Of a stretch of 64,000 bases of DNA, positions 33,088 to 42,412 are shown piece by piece. Source of the DNA: JAIVJZ01 sp035645695 (GTDB lineage Bacteria > Acidobacteriota > Blastocatellia > Pyrinomonadales > Pyrinomonadaceae); NCBI GenBank assembly GCA_035645695.1, contig DASQMC010000026.1, positions 186,001 to 250,000 on the forward strand, read 5' to 3'. Under the pieces are notes generated by a model. That model saw only the letters and a list, made by a program, of their open reading frames with translations. It did no database searches and was not told the origin of the DNA. Position numbers and translations under genes: made by a program. Positions within the stretch are counted from its first letter, which is position 1; each line of letters opens with the position of its first letter.

Positions 33088-34226
33088 CAAAGTTTGCCTC
33101 CATAGGTGTAATTGAGTTTGCGGTTGAGCTCGGCCACTTCGCCGGAGATCGCATCGAAGCGCGCCGCGTCGAAGGGAAGCGGCGGTTGGATGAGAGTTTT
33201 GAAGTGTGAGATGCGTGCGAGCGATGCATCGACGCGTTCTTCGCTGAGTGTGCCGTCGCGCACGGCGGCGAGGAGCGAGTCGAAGCCGCGCCTGATCAAA
33301 TCGGGGCGGGCGCAGATGAGCAACATGTCCTCGCCCGCTTCGATGGCGAGACGCACGGTCTCTTCGATTTCATAGTGGCGTGCGATTGCGCCCATTTCCA
33401 GATCGTCCGTGACGACGAGACCCGTGTAGCCGATTTCGTGGCGCAGCAGTTCGGTGACGATCTGCCGGTTGATCGAAGCGGGGATGAGCCGCCCGCCCGC
33501 CGTCCCGCTCCTGAGATCGACGAGCGGAAAACCGCCGTGGCTGACCATCACGGCGTGAACCATGTTGTCCTCGCGTTGGAAAAGTTCGATGTAGGGCGCG
33601 AGGTCTTGCGCGATGAGTTGGTCGTGAGAGAGGTTGATGATCGGCATCTCCTCGTGCGAATCAACTTCGCCCGCGCCGATGCCGGGAAAATGTTTGGCGC
33701 ACCCGAGGCATCCCTCGCCCTGCAAGCCACGCAGGTAGACCATCGTGTAGCCGAGCACTTCGCCCGGCGAGCGGCCGTAGGAGCGCGAGTAGAGGCCGTT
33801 GGAGAGCAGGTCGCGGTCGTCCGTCATGATCGAGAGGACGGGCGCGAAGTTCATGTTGAAGCCGAGCAGGCGCAGAGCTTCGCCCGTGAGACGGCCGAGC
33901 GCGCGCGCGGCGGCGAGGTCGCCGTGCTGGCGAATGGTGCGCGCCGCGGGCATCGGCGTGCAGACTTTCCGCAGGCGGTCTACGAGTCCGCCCTCCTGGT
34001 CGATGCCGAGCAGCGGTTCGACGCGCACGGTCTCGCGCACGCTGTCGAGCAGCCCGCGCAACTGTTCGGCCGAGGCGACGTTGCGGCCGAAGATGATGAC
34101 GCCGCCCGGCTGCACGTCTTCGACGAGCGAGCGCGCCGCGGCGTCGAACTCCGTCCCCGGTAAACCTATGTAGAGCAGTTGCCCGACCTTTTGTTCCAGC
34201 GTCAGTGAAGTGAAGTTGTCAATCAT
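33087..34226 (-). CDS. nagZ: Beta-N-acetylhexosaminidase, glycoside hydrolase family 3 (NagZ-like)
   Basis: A 379-residue GH3 hydrolase. It shows LLGIDQEGGLVDRLR (substrate-binding Asp), GFNMNFAPVLSI, the NagZ-type KHFPGIGAGEVDSHEEMP with the catalytic His loop, VMVSHGGFP and VTDDLEMGAI with the nucleophile Asp. NagZ removes GlcNAc from GlcNAc-anhydroMurNAc muropeptides in recycling. No signal peptide is seen, so the cytoplasm is likely. It is the first gene of a two-gene unit with the peptide-binding lipoprotein. Confidence 0.92.
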   Translation of the reverse strand: MIDNFTSLTLEQKVGQLLYIGLPGTEFDAAARSLVEDVQPGGVIIFGRNVASAEQLRGLLDSVRETVRVEPLLGIDQEGGLVDRLRKVCTPMPAARTIRQHGDLAAARALGRLTGEALRLLGFNMNFAPVLSIMTDDRDLLSNGLYSRSYGRSPGEVLGYTMVYLRGLQGEGCLGCAKHFPGIGAGEVDSHEEMPIINLSHDQLIAQDLAPYIELFQREDNMVHAVMVSHGGFPLVDLRSGTAGGRLIPASINRQIVTELLRHEIGYTGLVVTDDLEMGAIARHYEIEETVRLAIEAGEDMLLICARPDLIRRGFDSLLAAVRDGTLSEERVDASLARISHFKTLIQPPLPFDAARFDAISGEVAELNRKLNYTYGGKL

Positions 34227-34391
34227 CAGGTTTCAAATGGCGAAATAGTGCTTGCTGTGGTTGAAAGATAAAAGGGGCTATGAAAAGCGCGTCGGCCGAT
34301 TGGCACGAGAGGCGCGCGGGCTTAGAGACAGCGCGAGAGAGGACGCAGGCGAGGCGACCGAGTGCGACGGGCGTACTTACTTGGTGGCTGG

Positions 34392-37199
34392 TCAAACGAT
34401 TCGCGTGCGTATGTTTTTCAGGAGAGTACGGATTTCTTCGGACGAGAGGTTTTCTACATCAACGCCGCGCAACTCGTCAAGCAAGCTCTGATTAACCGTG
34501 TCGAAGAGCGTTGACTGCGCCGCGAGAGCGCGCCTTCCCGCGCGACGCGCCGCCTGCCCCAGCGCGTCGCCGCCGTTCTTTTCTTCCGCGAGAACTGAGA
34601 CGGGCGCGGCGTCCGAATTTGAGAACGCGGCCGTTTTGGCAGACTCGGCGAACACGTCGAGCTCGTAGCGTTCGAGGCGTCGCAACACGTCGCGCGCACG
34701 CGTCAGCACATCCGGCGGGAGACCGGCGAGGCGCGCCACTTCGATGCCGTAAGACTTTGAGGCGCGGCCGCGTTCGAGCTTGTAGAGGAAGATCACTTCG
34801 CCCTCGCGCTCGGCCACGCGAATTTGATAATTCTGCGCGCCGGGCAGGCGTTCGGCCAGTTCGGTCAGTTCGTGATAATGGGTGGCGAAGAGAGTTTTGG
34901 CCGCGTGGTCGGCCGAGTCGTGGAGGTATTCGGCGACAGCCCAGGCGATTGAGAGGCCGTCGAAGGTGGACGTGCCGCGCCCGATCTCGTCGAGGAGGAC
35001 GAGCGAGCGCGGGGTGGCGTTGTGCAGGATGGCGGCCGTCTCCGTCATCTCGACCATGAAGGTCGAGCGTCCGCGCGAGAGGTCGTCCGACGCGCCGACG
35101 CGCGTCCAGATGCGGTCGAACAAGGGCAGGCGCGCACGCTCGGCCGGGACGAATGACCCGACCTGCGCGAGCAGCGCGATGAGCGCGACCTGACGCAGGA
35201 TGGTTGACTTGCCGCCCATGTTGGGGCCGGTGACGATGAGCAGACGATCCGTGGAGTTGTTCATGTAGAGATCGTTCGGGATGAAGGGCGTCTCGCTCGT
35301 CGCCTCGATGACGGGGTGACGGCCGCCCGCGATCTCTATCTCGTCGCCGTCGTGCAGAGACGGTTTACAGTAGCGTTGGCGGACGGCCGTCGTGGCGAGC
35401 GCGGCCAGCACGTCGAGCATTGCGATGGCGTGCGCCGTCGTCTGCAAACGCTTCGTCTCTGTCGCGACGCGGGCGCGGACTTCGGCGAAGATGGTCGCTT
35501 CGAGTTCGCCGATGCGCCCCTCCGCGCCCAGCACCTTCTGCTCCAGACTTTTGAGTTCGGGCGTGGTGTAGCGTTCGGCGTTGGCGAGCGTCTGCCGCCG
35601 CTCGTAGTCGGCGGGCACGCGCGCGGCCTGACCTTTCGACACCTCTATGAAGTAGCCGAAGACGTTGTTGAAACGCACGCGCAGGGAATTGATGCCGGAG
35701 CGCGTGCGCTCGCGGGCTTCGAGAGCGGCGATCACGCCTTTAGCGTCGCCGCTGATGGCGCGCAGTTCGTCGAGTTCCGCGGAGTAGCCGGCGCGGATCG
35801 CGCCGCCGTCCGAGAGGTTGAGCGGAGGGTCGTCGCTGATGGAGGCTGCGATCACCTCACGCACGTCCACGAGTTCGTCGGCGTTCTCGCGCAGGACTTG
35901 CAGGAGCGACGACGGAGAGTCCGATAACGTCTGGCGTATCATTGGCACTTGTTCAAGCGAACGGCGCAGGGCGGCCAGATCGCGCGGCGTGGCGGTGTTC
36001 ATGCTGATGCGCGCGATGAGCCGTTCGAGGTCGGCCACGTCTTTCAGGAGCGACTGCGTGCGGTCGCGCTTCATGTGCGAGCCGTGAAAATCTTCGACCG
36101 CGGCGAGACGCGCCTCGATCTCGCCGCGACGCACCGAAGGGCGCAGGAGCCACGCGCGAAGCAGGCGCGCGCCCATGCCCGTGACGGTCGAATCGACGAC
36201 GCCGAACAAGGTGTGAGAACGCCCCGCGTTGTTCTGAGCCTCGACGAGTTCGAGATTGCGCACGCTGACGGCGTCGATAACGAGGTGATCCTGCGACTCG
36301 AAATAAGTGATGTCGTTGACGTGCGCGGCGGCGTCGCGTTGCGTCTCGCGCGCGTAGCGCAGGCACGCGCCCGCGGCGGCGACAGCATCGATCTTGCCTT
36401 CCAGCCCGTAGCCTTCCAGCGTCTGCGCGCCGAACTGTTCGAGCAGGAGTGTGGCGCAGGTGATCGGTTCCCACAGCCAATCGTCGATGGGCGAGAACGA
36501 AATGCAACTGTTGCCGAGGTTGGCGGCAGGGGTGGCGACGGAGGGACGGGCGAAGGGAACGACGTTCGTGTCGCCGCCGCCGTTCGAGTGTGCGGGCGGT
36601 TCGGCGTGCGCGCCGCCGTTGCCGTAAGAACTCTTGATGAGCGGCGCGAGCGAGGCGGGAAAGAGCAGTTCGCGCGGGCTGTAGGATTCGATGTCGGCGC
36701 GGATTCGCTGCCATGCGTCGGCTCCGCGCGCCTCGGTCGCGCGAAATTCTCCCGTCGAAAGGTCGAGGAAAGCGACGCCGTAAGAATCGCCCGCGCCACA
36801 GACGGCCGCAAGGTAAACGCACTCACGCGACTCCATCAACTGCGGGTCAATCGCCGTGCCCGGCGTGATGACGCGCACGACTTCGCGCCGGACGAGTTTC
36901 CTGGTCTTCGACGCATCCTCCGTCTGCTCGCAAATGGCGACCCGAAATCCTTTCCGGATCAACCTGGCGATGTAGCCAGAAACCGAATGATGCGGCACGC
37001 CGCACATCGGGATGCCCGCCGAGCCTCGTTCCTTGTGTCGGGCGGTGAGCGTGATTTCGAGTTCGCGCGCGCCCGTCACGGCGTCGTCGAAAAAGAGTTC
37101 GTAAAAATCGCCGAGCCGGAAAAATAGGATCGTGCCGGGGTGCTGCTTTTTCAGTTCGTGATACTGACGCAGCATCGGTGTGAGTGTCGGTTCAGCCAT
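34392..37199 (-). CDS. mutS: DNA mismatch repair protein MutS
   Basis: A 935-residue MutS1. The N-terminal mismatch-recognition domain has the Phe-x-Glu motif in LGDFYELFFDDAV. The ATPase domain carries Walker A GPNMGGKSTILRQ, the DEIGRGTSTFDG Walker B/signature and THYHELTEL. It is somewhat longer than the usual ~850, partly through a Gly/Asn-rich insertion near residues 195-225 (SSYGNGGAHAEPPAHSNGGG). The ATG is at 37199. MutL is not in the window. The 165-base gap downstream (34227-34391) holds nothing I can recognise. Confidence 0.96.
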   Translation of the reverse strand: MAEPTLTPMLRQYHELKKQHPGTILFFRLGDFYELFFDDAVTGARELEITLTARHKERGSAGIPMCGVPHHSVSGYIARLIRKGFRVAICEQTEDASKTRKLVRREVVRVITPGTAIDPQLMESRECVYLAAVCGAGDSYGVAFLDLSTGEFRATEARGADAWQRIRADIESYSPRELLFPASLAPLIKSSYGNGGAHAEPPAHSNGGGDTNVVPFARPSVATPAANLGNSCISFSPIDDWLWEPITCATLLLEQFGAQTLEGYGLEGKIDAVAAAGACLRYARETQRDAAAHVNDITYFESQDHLVIDAVSVRNLELVEAQNNAGRSHTLFGVVDSTVTGMGARLLRAWLLRPSVRRGEIEARLAAVEDFHGSHMKRDRTQSLLKDVADLERLIARISMNTATPRDLAALRRSLEQVPMIRQTLSDSPSSLLQVLRENADELVDVREVIAASISDDPPLNLSDGGAIRAGYSAELDELRAISGDAKGVIAALEARERTRSGINSLRVRFNNVFGYFIEVSKGQAARVPADYERRQTLANAERYTTPELKSLEQKVLGAEGRIGELEATIFAEVRARVATETKRLQTTAHAIAMLDVLAALATTAVRQRYCKPSLHDGDEIEIAGGRHPVIEATSETPFIPNDLYMNNSTDRLLIVTGPNMGGKSTILRQVALIALLAQVGSFVPAERARLPLFDRIWTRVGASDDLSRGRSTFMVEMTETAAILHNATPRSLVLLDEIGRGTSTFDGLSIAWAVAEYLHDSADHAAKTLFATHYHELTELAERLPGAQNYQIRVAEREGEVIFLYKLERGRASKSYGIEVARLAGLPPDVLTRARDVLRRLERYELDVFAESAKTAAFSNSDAAPVSVLAEEKNGGDALGQAARRAGRRALAAQSTLFDTVNQSLLDELRGVDVENLSSEEIRTLLKNIRTRIV

Positions 37200-37239
37200 G
37201 TTTCATCCAGAGAGAGGTGTCGCGTGCTAAGTAGGTAAT

Positions 37240-37332
37240 GTATTGGATCAACCTGCGGCAGGCAAGTTAGGAAATTGACTCATTGATCCATTTCTTCATT
37301 GAAACAATGAACAGATGAACCGTTGAATCAAT
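37240..37332. repeat. Gap with ATTGATCC / CAATGAA repeated words
   Basis: The gap between the second kinase gene and mutS (37200-37337) contains ATTGGATCAA, ATTGATCC and ATTCAACGG-like words in both orientations. It includes a perfect 7-bp stem TTCATTG-aaa-CAATGAA (37296-37312) and near-tandem copies of AATGAACAGATGAACCGTTG. It belongs to the same class of word-built gap sequence as the hairpins upstream, but is the least regular. Confidence 0.55.
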
Positions 37333-37337
37333 TTTAC

Positions 37338-39365
37338 TTATCTGAGGACGCGTATATCGCGTTCGCTGATGATCTTCCAGCCGCGATTGGTTTTTTGCCA
37401 GATGATTTCCTGTAAGACCTCGCCGCTTTGCGACTGTGAAGCTTCGCCGCGGCTGTAGGATTTGCGGAAGATGGTGGCGGCCGTGTCTCCGTCTTGCCCT
37501 AAGGTGATCTGCGGGTCGCCGGTACGCTGGATGGACAGGCGCGATTCATTAAAAAGCCGCGCTTTTTCGGCGCGCACGGCGGCGCGCGTGGTGTTTTGGG
37601 CGAGATAAAAGGCGGTCACTTTCGGCATGTAAAAGTTCGTCACCTGTGTCAGGTTGCGCGAGTTGTGCGCGGCGAGCCAGCTGTCGATGGCCGAACGCAA
37701 GGCGACGCGTTCTCTCTCCGCCGCAACCGTGGCGGGCTGCTCGTCTGTAGGCTGTGGCGAAGGGCTTGAGGTCGCCGCCTGCGGCGCGGGCGCGGCATCG
37801 GGTTGAACTCCCGGCGTAGGGGCGGCGGGCGTGGGCGCGTTGTTCGAGTTCGCGTTCGCCGCATCATCGCCGTCCGATTTGCGCCAGGAGTAGAGCAACA
37901 GGCCGAGCAGGACTGCGAGCGCGAGCGAACCGAAGACCAGCGCGAGAGGGAATCGGCGTCGCTTCGGTTTGAAGGAACGCGCCGGAGACGGGTTGACGAT
38001 TGTTGCCGCATCGTCTTCGTACTCCGCATCGTCTTTGAATGCAGCCTCGTCCTCTTGCGACGCGCCGCCCGCACGTGACCTTGTGAAGGCAGCGGGAGAG
38101 CTTTCGCCGGATGGCTCGGCCGTTCCGTAGGCGGTCGATGCGGCTGCGGCGTGCGAGATGGATTCGACGGGGGCAACCATTTCCGGGGAAGATTGCGCCT
38201 GCTCACCCGGAAACGATGCGGGATCGTCAAATGTCGGCTCGCCGGCGCGGTCTGTATGTCGCTCGTCGGCGTGAAGTTCGGTCGGCGGCGCTGCGTCCTC
38301 CAATGGAAAAGTGAGAATATCGGGGGGCGCGTCGCTTGTCTGCGCCGCCGCGCTCATCTGCACGGTCGTTGAGAATCTATCGTTAGAAGGAATGTGCAGG
38401 GCGAGCGGCGCGTCGTCGTCCGGCTTAAGTTCCTGACTGATGTCCTGCAATCTGGAGGCAAATTCGTTGGCGGTCTGCGGGCGCGCGTCCGGCTCTTTGG
38501 CGAGCGAGTCGGCGACGAGCCGGGCGAGGGCGGGCGGCGCGTCGGGTCGGAGTTCGCGTATGTCGGGCGGCGTCTCGCGCACGTGCTTGAGCGCGATGGC
38601 GGTGGCCGAAGGCGCGTCGAAAGGCGGGCGACCGGCGAGCATCTCGAAGAGGATGACGGCGAGACTGTAAACGTCCGAGCGGGCGTCCGAGTCGTGACCG
38701 GCGCACTGTTCGGGCGACATGTAGCGTGGCGTGCCGATGAGCGCGCCGGCGGCCGTCAGAGGGTCGCCGCTCGTGGTCGTCTGTTCCAGCAGACGCGCGA
38801 TGCCGAAATCCAGAACCTTAGCCTGAAGTTCGCCCCGGTGGTCGCGCGTGAGAATAATGTTCGACGGCTTCAAATCGCGGTGGACGATCTCGGAATGATG
38901 CGCCGCACCGATGCCGTCGCCCACCTGACACGCGATCTCCACCGCCCACTTTAAAGGCAGCGACCCTTCGGCGTTCAGATATTCGCGCAGGGTCTGACCG
39001 TCGAGCAATTCCATGACGATGTAAGCCTCGCCGTCGGCGAGCGCGCCGTAGTCATATGTGTTGGCGACGTTCGGGTGGTTGAGCCGTGCGGCGGCGCGCG
39101 CTTCACGTCGAAAGCGTTCGAGCGCAAGCGGGTCGGAGACGGAATCGGGCAAAAGCATCTTGACGGCGACGGAGCGTTCGAGTTCGACGTGCGTGCCGGA
39201 ATAGACCGCGCCCATGCCGCCGCGGCCGAGCAGGCGGTCGAGACGATACTTTTCCGCGATGAGGCGAGGGCCGGGGCGCGCGTGCGTCAACTGCCCGTGC
39301 TCCGCCACTTCGCAGACAGCTTCCGTGTCCTCGTAACAACGCCTGCATGTACGGCAGATTTTCAT
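37338..39365 (-). CDS. Ser/Thr protein kinase with zinc-ribbon start and external NTF2-like domain
   Basis: A 675-residue membrane kinase. A short Cys-rich start (KICRTCRRCYEDTEAVC) may bind zinc. The kinase domain (about 40-310) has LGRGGMGAVYSG (46-57), the lysine in VAVKML (K69), HRDLKPSN (162-169) and DFGIAR (186-191). A disordered Pro/Ala/Glu linker leads to one membrane helix at about 471-493. Residues ~550-675 outside (RSAIDSWLAAHNSRNLTQVT, then NFYMPKVTAFY) resemble an NTF2/DUF4440-type ligand pocket. I start it at ATG 39365, where the Cys motif begins. It follows pfkA on the same strand, separated by 81 bases. Confidence 0.92.
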   Translation of the reverse strand: MKICRTCRRCYEDTEAVCEVAEHGQLTHARPGPRLIAEKYRLDRLLGRGGMGAVYSGTHVELERSVAVKMLLPDSVSDPLALERFRREARAAARLNHPNVANTYDYGALADGEAYIVMELLDGQTLREYLNAEGSLPLKWAVEIACQVGDGIGAAHHSEIVHRDLKPSNIILTRDHRGELQAKVLDFGIARLLEQTTTSGDPLTAAGALIGTPRYMSPEQCAGHDSDARSDVYSLAVILFEMLAGRPPFDAPSATAIALKHVRETPPDIRELRPDAPPALARLVADSLAKEPDARPQTANEFASRLQDISQELKPDDDAPLALHIPSNDRFSTTVQMSAAAQTSDAPPDILTFPLEDAAPPTELHADERHTDRAGEPTFDDPASFPGEQAQSSPEMVAPVESISHAAAASTAYGTAEPSGESSPAAFTRSRAGGASQEDEAAFKDDAEYEDDAATIVNPSPARSFKPKRRRFPLALVFGSLALAVLLGLLLYSWRKSDGDDAANANSNNAPTPAAPTPGVQPDAAPAPQAATSSPSPQPTDEQPATVAAERERVALRSAIDSWLAAHNSRNLTQVTNFYMPKVTAFYLAQNTTRAAVRAEKARLFNESRLSIQRTGDPQITLGQDGDTAATIFRKSYSRGEASQSQSGEVLQEIIWQKTNRGWKIISERDIRVLR

Positions 39366-39446
39366 CCGACCAAAACACTCCAAACGTTTTCGCTGGCAGC
39401 CTCGACCGGTAAAGCGCAAGTGTGCGTCGGGTGCGGCTGGTTGGAA

Positions 39447-40484
39447 CTATCCGAAGAATAATTCGGCGACGTGATAAATTTCCTCGCTCAGTTTCTTTGT
39501 CTCACGCACGGCCTCGTCGAGCGGGAAACTGACGACGCGCCGGCCGTGCAGCGCGGCCATGTGTCCCCATTCGGCCGCGGCCACCATGTCGTAAGCCTTG
39601 ATGCCGAAGCGTGTGGCGAGCACGCGGTCGAAGGCGGTCGGGCTGCCGCCGCGTTGAACGTAGCCGAGTTGCGTGAAGCGCGTCTCGATGCCGGAGATGC
39701 GTTCGATCTCGCGCGCGACGAGCATGCCGATCCCGCCGAGACGGCCACGCCTGTAAATCTCTTCCTGATTTTCTTCGCTTAAAAAATTCTCTTCCGGCAC
39801 TGGCCGCGCGTCTTCCGCGACGACGATGATCGAGAACGCGCTGCCCTGCGCGGCACGTTGGCGCAGGAAGTCGCAGACGCGCGAGAGGCGAAACGGGTGT
39901 TCGGGAACGAGCACCACGTCCGCCCCGCCCGCGATCCCGCCGTAGGCCGCTATCCAACCCGTATGTCGCCCCATCACCTCGACGACCATCACGCGATGAT
40001 GAGATTCGGCCGTCGAATGCAGGCGGTCGATGGCGTCCGTCACGACGCTCACGGCCGTGTCGAAACCGAAAGTGAAATCCGTGCCGCCGACATCGTTATC
40101 AATGGTTTTGGGGACGCCGACGATTGGATAATTATGCTCGCGCCACATGTCGCGCGCCGTGCGCAGAGTCCCGTCGCCGCCGACGACGATCAGGCCGCCG
40201 AGTTCGTGCTTCTCCCAGTTGAGACGTATGCGTTCGAGGTGTTTCGCATCGTCGAACGGGTTGGTGCGCGACGTGCCGAGAATCGTGCCGCCGCGCGGTA
40301 GAATCCCCGAGACGGAAGCGCGCGTGAGCGGGACGATGTCGTCTTCAATAAGGCCGCGCCAGCCGTTCCTGATACCGACTACCTGCGCGTCTTCGACCAG
40401 TGCGCGACGCACGACGGCGCGTATAACTGCATTTAGACCGGGGCAATCGCCGCCCGCAGTCAGTATCCCTATGCGCACGCCCAT
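39447..40484 (-). CDS. pfkA: 6-phosphofructokinase
   Basis: A 345-residue PfkA-family enzyme that phosphorylates fructose 6-phosphate. Motifs: GILTAGGDCPGLNAVIR, LPRGGTILGTSRTNPF, VVGGDGTLRTA, VGVPKTIDNDVGGTDFTFGF, EVMGRHTGWIA and YVQRGGSPTAFDRVLATRFG. The GGDGT (not GGDD) sequence favours ATP over pyrophosphate as phosphoryl donor, although PKTIDND is shared with mixed-substrate enzymes. It is divergent from tsaB, with a 90-base intergenic region. Confidence 0.93.
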   Translation of the reverse strand: MGVRIGILTAGGDCPGLNAVIRAVVRRALVEDAQVVGIRNGWRGLIEDDIVPLTRASVSGILPRGGTILGTSRTNPFDDAKHLERIRLNWEKHELGGLIVVGGDGTLRTARDMWREHNYPIVGVPKTIDNDVGGTDFTFGFDTAVSVVTDAIDRLHSTAESHHRVMVVEVMGRHTGWIAAYGGIAGGADVVLVPEHPFRLSRVCDFLRQRAAQGSAFSIIVVAEDARPVPEENFLSEENQEEIYRRGRLGGIGMLVAREIERISGIETRFTQLGYVQRGGSPTAFDRVLATRFGIKAYDMVAAAEWGHMAALHGRRVVSFPLDEAVRETKKLSEEIYHVAELFFG

Positions 40485-40527
40485 CAGTACAACCGAGTGG
40501 AAAAAGCTCGACCTTGAGCCACCTTGT

Positions 40528-40556
40528 TTGCTTGAATTTAAAGTCGCGCCTATAAT
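40528..40556 (+). promoter_or_regulatory. Promoter of tsaB-rimI
   Basis: TTGCTT (40528-40533) and a consensus TATAAT (40551-40556) with exactly 17 bases between them lie just upstream of the tsaB ATG (40575). The predicted start is near 40563, giving a leader of about a dozen bases. Confidence 0.65.
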
Positions 40557-40574
40557 CGCGCGGCATACCAGTCG

Positions 40575-41414
40575 ATGTCAAACTTAAGAAGCGAAAGTGA
40601 TACCACACGACCGCGAGACGCGCCCCCTGAGGCTCCGTTCGCGGCCACGCCGACCGCGCCGCTCATCCTCGGCCTCGACACGACGACCGAAGTGAGAAGC
40701 GTCGCCGTCGTGCGCGGTGAACGCGTGCTGGCAAGCACGCGCGGACGCGTGTTGAGGGAAAATTCCGCGCGAGTGCTGCAAGATATAGGCGAAGCGCTGG
40801 CTGCATCCGGCGTCAAACTAGACGACATAGAACTCTTTGCGGTGGCGACCGGGCCGGGCAGTTTTACCGGCCTGAGATCGGGACTTGCCACTATCAAGGC
40901 TTTCGCGGCGACTTTGAACCGACGGGTAGCGGGCATCTCCACGCTCCACGCCATAGCTTACGGTTGCGGCTCCGCGCCGCGCGTGGTGGCATGTCTACCG
41001 GCGGGGCGCGGCGAGGTCTTCGCGCAATTGCTTTCGGTCGAGGACGCGAAAGCCGTCAGAGAGTTGAGCGAGCCGTCTCACCTGACTCCGGCGGCGTTAT
41101 TTGAGAAAGCGCTCGGCTGGGGCGGCGACTTGCGTTGGGCGGGAGCCGCGGCGCACGCGCACGCCCTGGCGCTCGGCGAGTTTGCCACGGGGAAGGGAAT
41201 CAACTGGCGCGTCGAAGAGTCTCCTGTAAACGAACTCCACTCGGAGAACCACAACGGTTGGACGCTCGCGCCGCCGCAGGAGTCATACGCGGAACAGGTC
41301 GCCGCGCTCGGGTTAATGAATTACCTTGAGGGAAGTACTCTGGTCGCGGAAGATTTGCGGGCGCTCTATGTGCGCCTGTCAGATGCGGAGTTGAACGAGA
41401 GATGTCGCGCGTAA
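40575..41414 (+). CDS. tsaB: tRNA threonylcarbamoyladenosine biosynthesis protein TsaB
   Basis: An ASKHA-fold partner of TsaD in t6A synthesis, 279 residues. It has LILGLDTTTEVRSVAVV at residues ~30-46, VATGPGSFTGLRSGLATIKA (the TsaB signature), and VVACLPAGRGEVFAQLL. The first ~28 residues are a proline/alanine-rich extension absent from most TsaB proteins; no later start has better support. Its end overlaps rimI by 13 bases, a common tsaB-rimI pairing. Confidence 0.94.
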   Translation: MSNLRSESDTTRPRDAPPEAPFAATPTAPLILGLDTTTEVRSVAVVRGERVLASTRGRVLRENSARVLQDIGEALAASGVKLDDIELFAVATGPGSFTGLRSGLATIKAFAATLNRRVAGISTLHAIAYGCGSAPRVVACLPAGRGEVFAQLLSVEDAKAVRELSEPSHLTPAALFEKALGWGGDLRWAGAAAHAHALALGEFATGKGINWRVEESPVNELHSENHNGWTLAPPQESYAEQVAALGLMNYLEGSTLVAEDLRALYVRLSDAELNERCRA

Positions 41415-41911
41415 ACCTCGCCGCCGAAACCGGGCAGAGCGATTACAAAATCGAGCCGATGACGCCGCACGATCTGCTCGAAGTGGTCGAGATCGAAGAG
41501 GCGTGCCGCCTGAGCCTGTGGGGTTGGGATTCCTATTACGCCGAACTGGCGCGGCCTGAAGCGATCATGATCGTCGCGCGCCGGGAACGCGCCGACAAAC
41601 TGACGGGGCACGCCCTCTATGGATTTCTCAGCGCGAGAGTCTCCGCACAGGAGTTGCACATCAATAACATCGGCGTCCATGAATCGGCTCGCAGGCGCGG
41701 CATCGGAAACGCGCTGATGCAGGCAGTCTTCGCCTCGGCCGGGAAACTCGGAGCGCACACGGCCATCCTTGAAGTGCGCGCCGGCAACGTCGCGGCACAG
41801 GCGCTTTATCGTAGATACGGTTTTGAAATCGTCGGCCGGCGTCGGCAGTATTACCGCGAGCCGCCCGAGGACGCTCTGATGATGCGCGCGGCGCTGAAAT
41901 CTCCCACTTGA
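41402..41911 (+). CDS. rimI: Ribosomal-protein-alanine N-acetyltransferase (RimI-like GNAT)
   Basis: A GNAT acetyltransferase of 169 residues. It has YKIEPMTPHDLLEVVEIEEA at the start, the acetyl-CoA loop VHESARRRGIGNALMQAV, and LEVRAGNVAAQALYRRYGFE then IVGRRRQYYREPPEDALMM at the end, all matching RimI. RimI acetylates the N-terminus of ribosomal protein S18 in enterobacteria; broader Nt-acetylation is possible. The gene order tsaB-rimI supports the call. Confidence 0.92.
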   Translation: MSRVNLAAETGQSDYKIEPMTPHDLLEVVEIEEACRLSLWGWDSYYAELARPEAIMIVARRERADKLTGHALYGFLSARVSAQELHINNIGVHESARRRGIGNALMQAVFASAGKLGAHTAILEVRAGNVAAQALYRRYGFEIVGRRRQYYREPPEDALMMRAALKSPT

Positions 41912-42041
41912 TTCAAGCGCGGATTTTAGCTACCATTTTCCCATCGAAATCATAAACGCGCTAAGGGCAGTAATGATCTTGTCTCGAACGCGAATTGTTC
42001 ACACCACCCGAACGCATCTGCCAAAAGGAGGCTTCCCCGAA

Positions 42042-42284
42042 ATGGAACTGACCAACACGGACAGCTTGAGAGAAGAATTGATTATGAACGACCCTGAGTT
42101 TCGCGAATTGGCGCGCGAACACACGCGCTATGAGACGCGCCTCAGCGAACTGACCTCCCTCGCTTACCCGAACGACGAGGAGCAGTTGGAAGAGATAACT
42201 CTGAAAAAGAAGAAGCTGGCCGTGAAAGATCAGATGCATGAGATTATGCTTCGTCACCAGAAAAGTGAAGAATCCGCGCACTGA
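42042..42284 (+). CDS. YdcH-family (DUF465) small protein
   Basis: An 80-residue helical-hairpin protein of the DUF465/YdcH type. ATG at 42042 has a very good ribosome binding site (AAGGAGG, 10 bases upstream). The conserved part is DPEFRELAREHTRYETRLSE, then LEEITLKKKKLAVKDQMHEI. Molecular function is unknown; these small proteins are widespread and often highly expressed. A GC-rich hairpin follows. Confidence 0.85.
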   Translation: MELTNTDSLREELIMNDPEFRELAREHTRYETRLSELTSLAYPNDEEQLEEITLKKKKLAVKDQMHEIMLRHQKSEESAH

Positions 42285-42330
42285 AGTGCCGGGCAGACCC
42301 GCAGAGCTTGGTAGATAGCTTTAAAAGATA

Positions 42331-42380
42331 CAGGAGGGGACGCCGTAGAGTGGAAATACGCGCGCCCCCCTTCTCATTTT
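42331..42380 (+). terminator. Possible terminator after the YdcH-like gene
   Basis: AGGAGGGGACGC (from 42333) can pair with GCGCGCCCCCCTTCT (to ~42374), followed by CATTTT. The pairing has bulges, so the call is tentative. The remaining part of the 128-base gap up to psd shows no other signal. Confidence 0.35.
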
Positions 42381-42412
42381 CCCTTAATGCAAAATAAGAA
42401 CAGGATCGAAAC

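Noticed and set aside
34227..34391. Small gene between nagZ and mutS
   Set aside because: Frames there are short or Arg-rich and run into mutS antisense; no ribosome binding site or motif supports one.
42285..42412. Riboswitch or small RNA before psd
   Set aside because: Only one bulged GC hairpin is seen, better explained as a terminator for the YdcH-like gene.
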